Assembly: GCF_018687715.1 (NCBI RefSeq)
Contig: NC_056758.1
Coordinates: forward strand, 9,978,501 to 10,042,500
Source: Carya illinoinensis
Taxonomy: Eukaryota > Streptophyta > Magnoliopsida > Fagales > Juglandaceae
Direction of reading: 5' to 3'
DNA: 64,000 bases
Shown: positions 61,370 through 64,000 of the stretch, in pieces
How the letters are laid out: the number at the start of each line of letters is the position of its first letter
How positions within the stretch are numbered: position 1 is the stretch's first letter
Program-made: the position numbers and the translations under genes
The notes under the pieces: generated by a model
Told to the model about the DNA's origin: nothing
Databases searched by the model: none
Seen by the model: only the letters and a program-made list of their open reading frames with translations

Positions 61370-63870
61370 TTTTCAAAGCTCCCTTCTTCTAAACCAGCCT
61401 CGTCCTCGAGAGGGAGGTCGGGAGGATCATCATCCTCCTAAAAGAAGGCATCCGGAATCATCGCCCGCCCAATCTCACCGTCGTGGTTGAGGGTGGCCAG
61501 ATCAAGCTCGAGATCTTTAAATTTAACTACCTACAAATGCGCCTCTTATGCCCCAGAACTTTCTTGAGGATTAAGGATGACGTAATTGCCCATCCTCTCG
61601 AGGCCTTCCAAATACCTGTGAGACCAGGCTTCATCGCGAATGAAGAGAGCCTTCCCCAGCTACTAGCTTGACCAAGTCATTTTGTAGATCTCGGATGACC
61701 ACGTCCTGGTTAGCTATCCTCTTGTGGACCACTCACAATTCAGCCAGAACCCCCTCCTCACGGATTCTAGCCGCGGATAACAAGGCCCCTCGATCCTCTG
61801 CAATGGCCGACAGGGCTGAGCACTCCTCCTCCAACATCTTGATTCATCTGGCATCGAAGTCCCTGAAGCCCCTCAACTCTTCATTCTCAACCTGAAGTGA
61901 GTCCTGCGACTCTTGAAGCTTACTCAACGACTCTTGAGCTTTCACGGCCCATTCTCTAGACATGGCTAGCTTCGCCTTTAGGCAGATCCTCTCCTCCCTC
62001 TCCCCGTTGGCATAATGGAGCGTCGTCTTCACCATGGACCAAAGATCCAAGTTATCCCTCTCTACTACCTCCCGACCACTAACTATGTGCTTGGCCAACC
62101 TCTTGATTCCCTACTGATCCCAAAGTTAGAAAAAGAATAAGGTAATCCTACACTAGAAGGGCACAGAGCATAGAACACGGAATAGAGAAAAACCTCAGAG
62201 AAAAGTCTCTACAACAGCTCGGACTCCTACTCCAGAGCCTCCTCCTGCCGAGTCTTACCCTCAAATCCAGAAGAAACTGGAATGGTTTCGCCTGCAGGCT
62301 CCGATGAATGCAATTCTACCTTTATTGACTCATCAAGGACTTCTTCGCAGGGCCCATGGCTAGAGGAAGCAAGAGCGCCCTCATTCACCAGTAGGGCAGG
62401 GAGGGCGACGAAGGGCGACCAATCCTTTCCCCCAGTGCTATGCCGGTCTCCCTCCTTGGGACTCTCTGCTACCGCCGCAGCCTTTCTTGGGCTCAACAGG
62501 GTAAGAGCAGAAGAGTCGACTGCCAAGGCCCCACTAAGACTTAGCAGGGTAGAGACACCAGGCCCAATCGCCTTTAGTTGCATCGATGTTGGCGTTCACC
62601 ATCAACCAGGTAGCAGCAGCAGCAATAGACAAAGCGCCGCCCGTGTTGATCTCATCGCAAGGGGATTTCCGAGTAGAAGTACCCTCATTGGCAGACTCCA
62701 AGTCCACTTCAAGATGCCCTGAGACTTCCTCGATTCAAAGGCCTCGGCCAAGGATCGAGCAATGGATGCCGAGGAAGGAGACATCACCATATTAAGCTCT
62801 GGGGGCTATTCCACCACCCGGGTTTGACGAGGCGCCCTATCCAGAAGTGCATGTTGACCAAGTTAGCCCTCCTGGAGACATCCTATGCCCCCGCAGAAGC
62901 TCCTGTCCCCCTTAGGCTAGGCTCTACAACTAAGGTCATAGGAGAAAGAGACACGGCAAACATGCTCGGATTCGAGGACTCCCCATCTCCTCAGCGCCGA
63001 GTCAGCACCGCAAAGGGCAAAAAAGGGGTGAAGGGTCGCTTAGACCCGGGCAGCCCGACACTAACGGCCATGGCCTCTGGAAATGACAAATCATCCTCAC
63101 TAGGCTCTGAATGGGCTCTCTTCCCCTTGCCTTTAGGAGGAAGATCCAAAACTCATTTCCTTGAAAAATTCGATGGCGGGCGAATGACAATATCGCTACA
63201 GAAAGAACAACGGGACCTATTGGGGAAAGAAAAGCTTCAAGGCTATCCTTCCCCAAGAGGACCTATGAGTGGACGAGTGCTGGGCTACCCAATCCTCACA
63301 ATGGCGATACGGCGTAGCTATCTTGGTGTGGCAAGGGGACACACAGCCCTGTCGCTTAGCACGACCCTTCAGGAAGCTTTAATCGGGAACTCGGCCTGGC
63401 CAATCTACCCTACGGGGAACTCCCATCCACGGCCAGACAAGAAGAAGAAGTTTCCAGTCCAGTCTACTACTAGGGCATGCATTCCCTTGAAACTACAAAT
63501 CTCCCTAGTGCCGCTCTTCACGTTGTGCGTTAAGAGGAACTCACGGTAGGTAAGATCACCATGCACTGGGTCAGACTTTAGCAAAGCCCGATGGCGCAGA
63601 ATGTAGTAGCAAATCAGAATCCGCCAAGCGTTCGGATGAAGCTGAGCGGGAGCCAGTCCCAAGCGATGCAAAATTTCATGAACTGGACAAGGAAATGTAG
63701 TCTTAACCCACAAGAAAACACGCTGGGGAATAGGGCGACGCCACTAATGGCCCTCTCATGTGGCCTCGAGACTTCAAGAACCACCGAATACGGAATATAG
63801 TAAGTCAAGGCCAACTACTGAAGAAAGTTAGAAGTGGCCTCGGAATGCCAGGAGTAGCCTGCATATCCCA
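61370..63870 (-). pseudogene. Antisense ORF of a Tat gypsy element ('putative gypsy type transposon' family), broken
   Basis: Read on the - strand from about 63870 downward. The N-terminal domain has FPCPVHEILHRLGLAPAQLH, PNAWRILICYYILRHRALLK and ALVVDWTGNFFFLSG, the signature I associate with Pfam 'Transposase_28'. A Ser/Pro-rich middle follows (about 63250-62230). The C-terminal coiled coil includes VKAQESLSKLQESQDSLQ, VENEELRGFRDFDARQ and a tail to about 61370. A likely intron lies near 62117-62193. Stops and frameshifts occur near 62225, 63260 and 63400. These proteins have no proven function; they are carried antisense to gag-pol between integrase and the 3' LTR of Tat elements. Confidence 0.7.
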
Positions 63871-64000
63871 GCTCCAACGAACCGGCCTTAGGGCGGTGCT
63901 AAGAACTCGTAGGGTTGGCAGATTTCTAAGTATTCATCTGTGCAATAAGAATCACACCGAACGAGGGGAGCAAAAAGGAATAAGAGCAAAGAGAAGAGAA
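63871..64000. other. Window end, region upstream of the antisense ORF
   Basis: No feature is resolved. This would be the leader of the antisense ORF or the approach to the element's 3' LTR, which is not in the window. Confidence 0.4.

Larger units (their letters stand above)
55270..64000 (+). mobile_element. Partial Ty3/gypsy element of the Tat lineage, polymerase region missing
   Basis: In order: gag (55276-56010), protease (56560-57045), tandem arrays (57335-58350 and 58480-59450), spacer, and an antisense ORF on - (61370-63870). This layout, with 3' tandem arrays and an antisense ORF between the polymerase genes and the 3' LTR, is characteristic of plant Tat elements. No reverse transcriptase, RNase H or integrase block occurs between the protease and the arrays. 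The left LTR is absent; the right LTR would lie beyond the window. All coding parts carry stops. Confidence 0.75.

Noticed and set aside
62282..62722. 146-codon + frame
   Set aside because: It lies opposite the Ser/Pro-rich middle of the antisense ORF and has no family features.
1..64000. tRNA, rRNA or microRNA genes
   Set aside because: Scanning by eye found no convincing cloverleaf with A and B boxes and no rRNA segment; hairpins seen are MITEs.

Overview
This window is nuclear DNA from a flowering plant. The evidence is intron-rich genes with GT-AG junctions, AT-rich intergenic DNA, many MITE-like repeats, and copia, gypsy, LINE and hAT elements. Repeats rich in GATGAGATGAGAT with a TTTGGAT-like terminus recall Fagales, especially the walnut/hickory family. 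That placement is inference from repeat style, not a search.

Three complete, intact genes lie on the + strand. (1) 10531-22552 is a glycoside hydrolase 38 alpha-mannosidase with 29 exons and 1009 codons; every junction was checked for frame. (2) 23236-27065 is a senescence/dehydration-associated protein of the ERD7 family (4 exons, 463 aa). (3) 34561-43820 is a hybrid sensor histidine kinase of the AHK1/ATHK1 osmosensor type (13 exons, about 1262 aa). In Arabidopsis, ERD7 (At2g17840) and AHK1 (At2g17820) are also near neighbours, so this pair of dehydration/osmotic-stress genes looks like conserved microsynteny.

Region by region: 1-10.4 kb is AT-rich intergenic DNA with an old hAT element, a CACTA-type MITE with a TAC-free ACG target duplication, and several MITEs. 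10.5-22.6 kb is the mannosidase. 23.2-27.1 kb is the ERD7-like gene. 27.1-34.5 kb is intergenic, with two LINE 3' ends (one with a 17-bp target duplication) and a tandemly duplicated unit of about 580 bp. 34.5-43.9 kb is the histidine kinase, with a small hAT element in its tenth intron. 44.5-49.1 kb is a decayed but complete-ended Ty1/copia element with a 5-bp target duplication. 49.8-54.5 kb is a large hAT-like element with GGTCCGG-rich ends, carrying a younger nested 826-bp hAT element with a perfect 8-bp target duplication.

From 55.27 kb to the window end the composition shifts sharply to GC-richer sequence. This is a broken Ty3/gypsy element of the Tat lineage. It has gag and protease remnants on +, no reverse transcriptase or integrase, two tandem arrays (units of about 495 bp and 103 bp), then an antisense ORF of the 'putative gypsy type transposon' family on the - strand. 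Its 3' LTR would lie beyond the window.

I found no RNA genes and no CRISPR. Nothing here is clearly a new biological system. The most useful leads are the ERD7-AHK1 neighbourhood, the Tat derivative with satellite-like arrays, the hAT family defined by its target duplications, and a piece of the mannosidase last exon duplicated inside its last intron.
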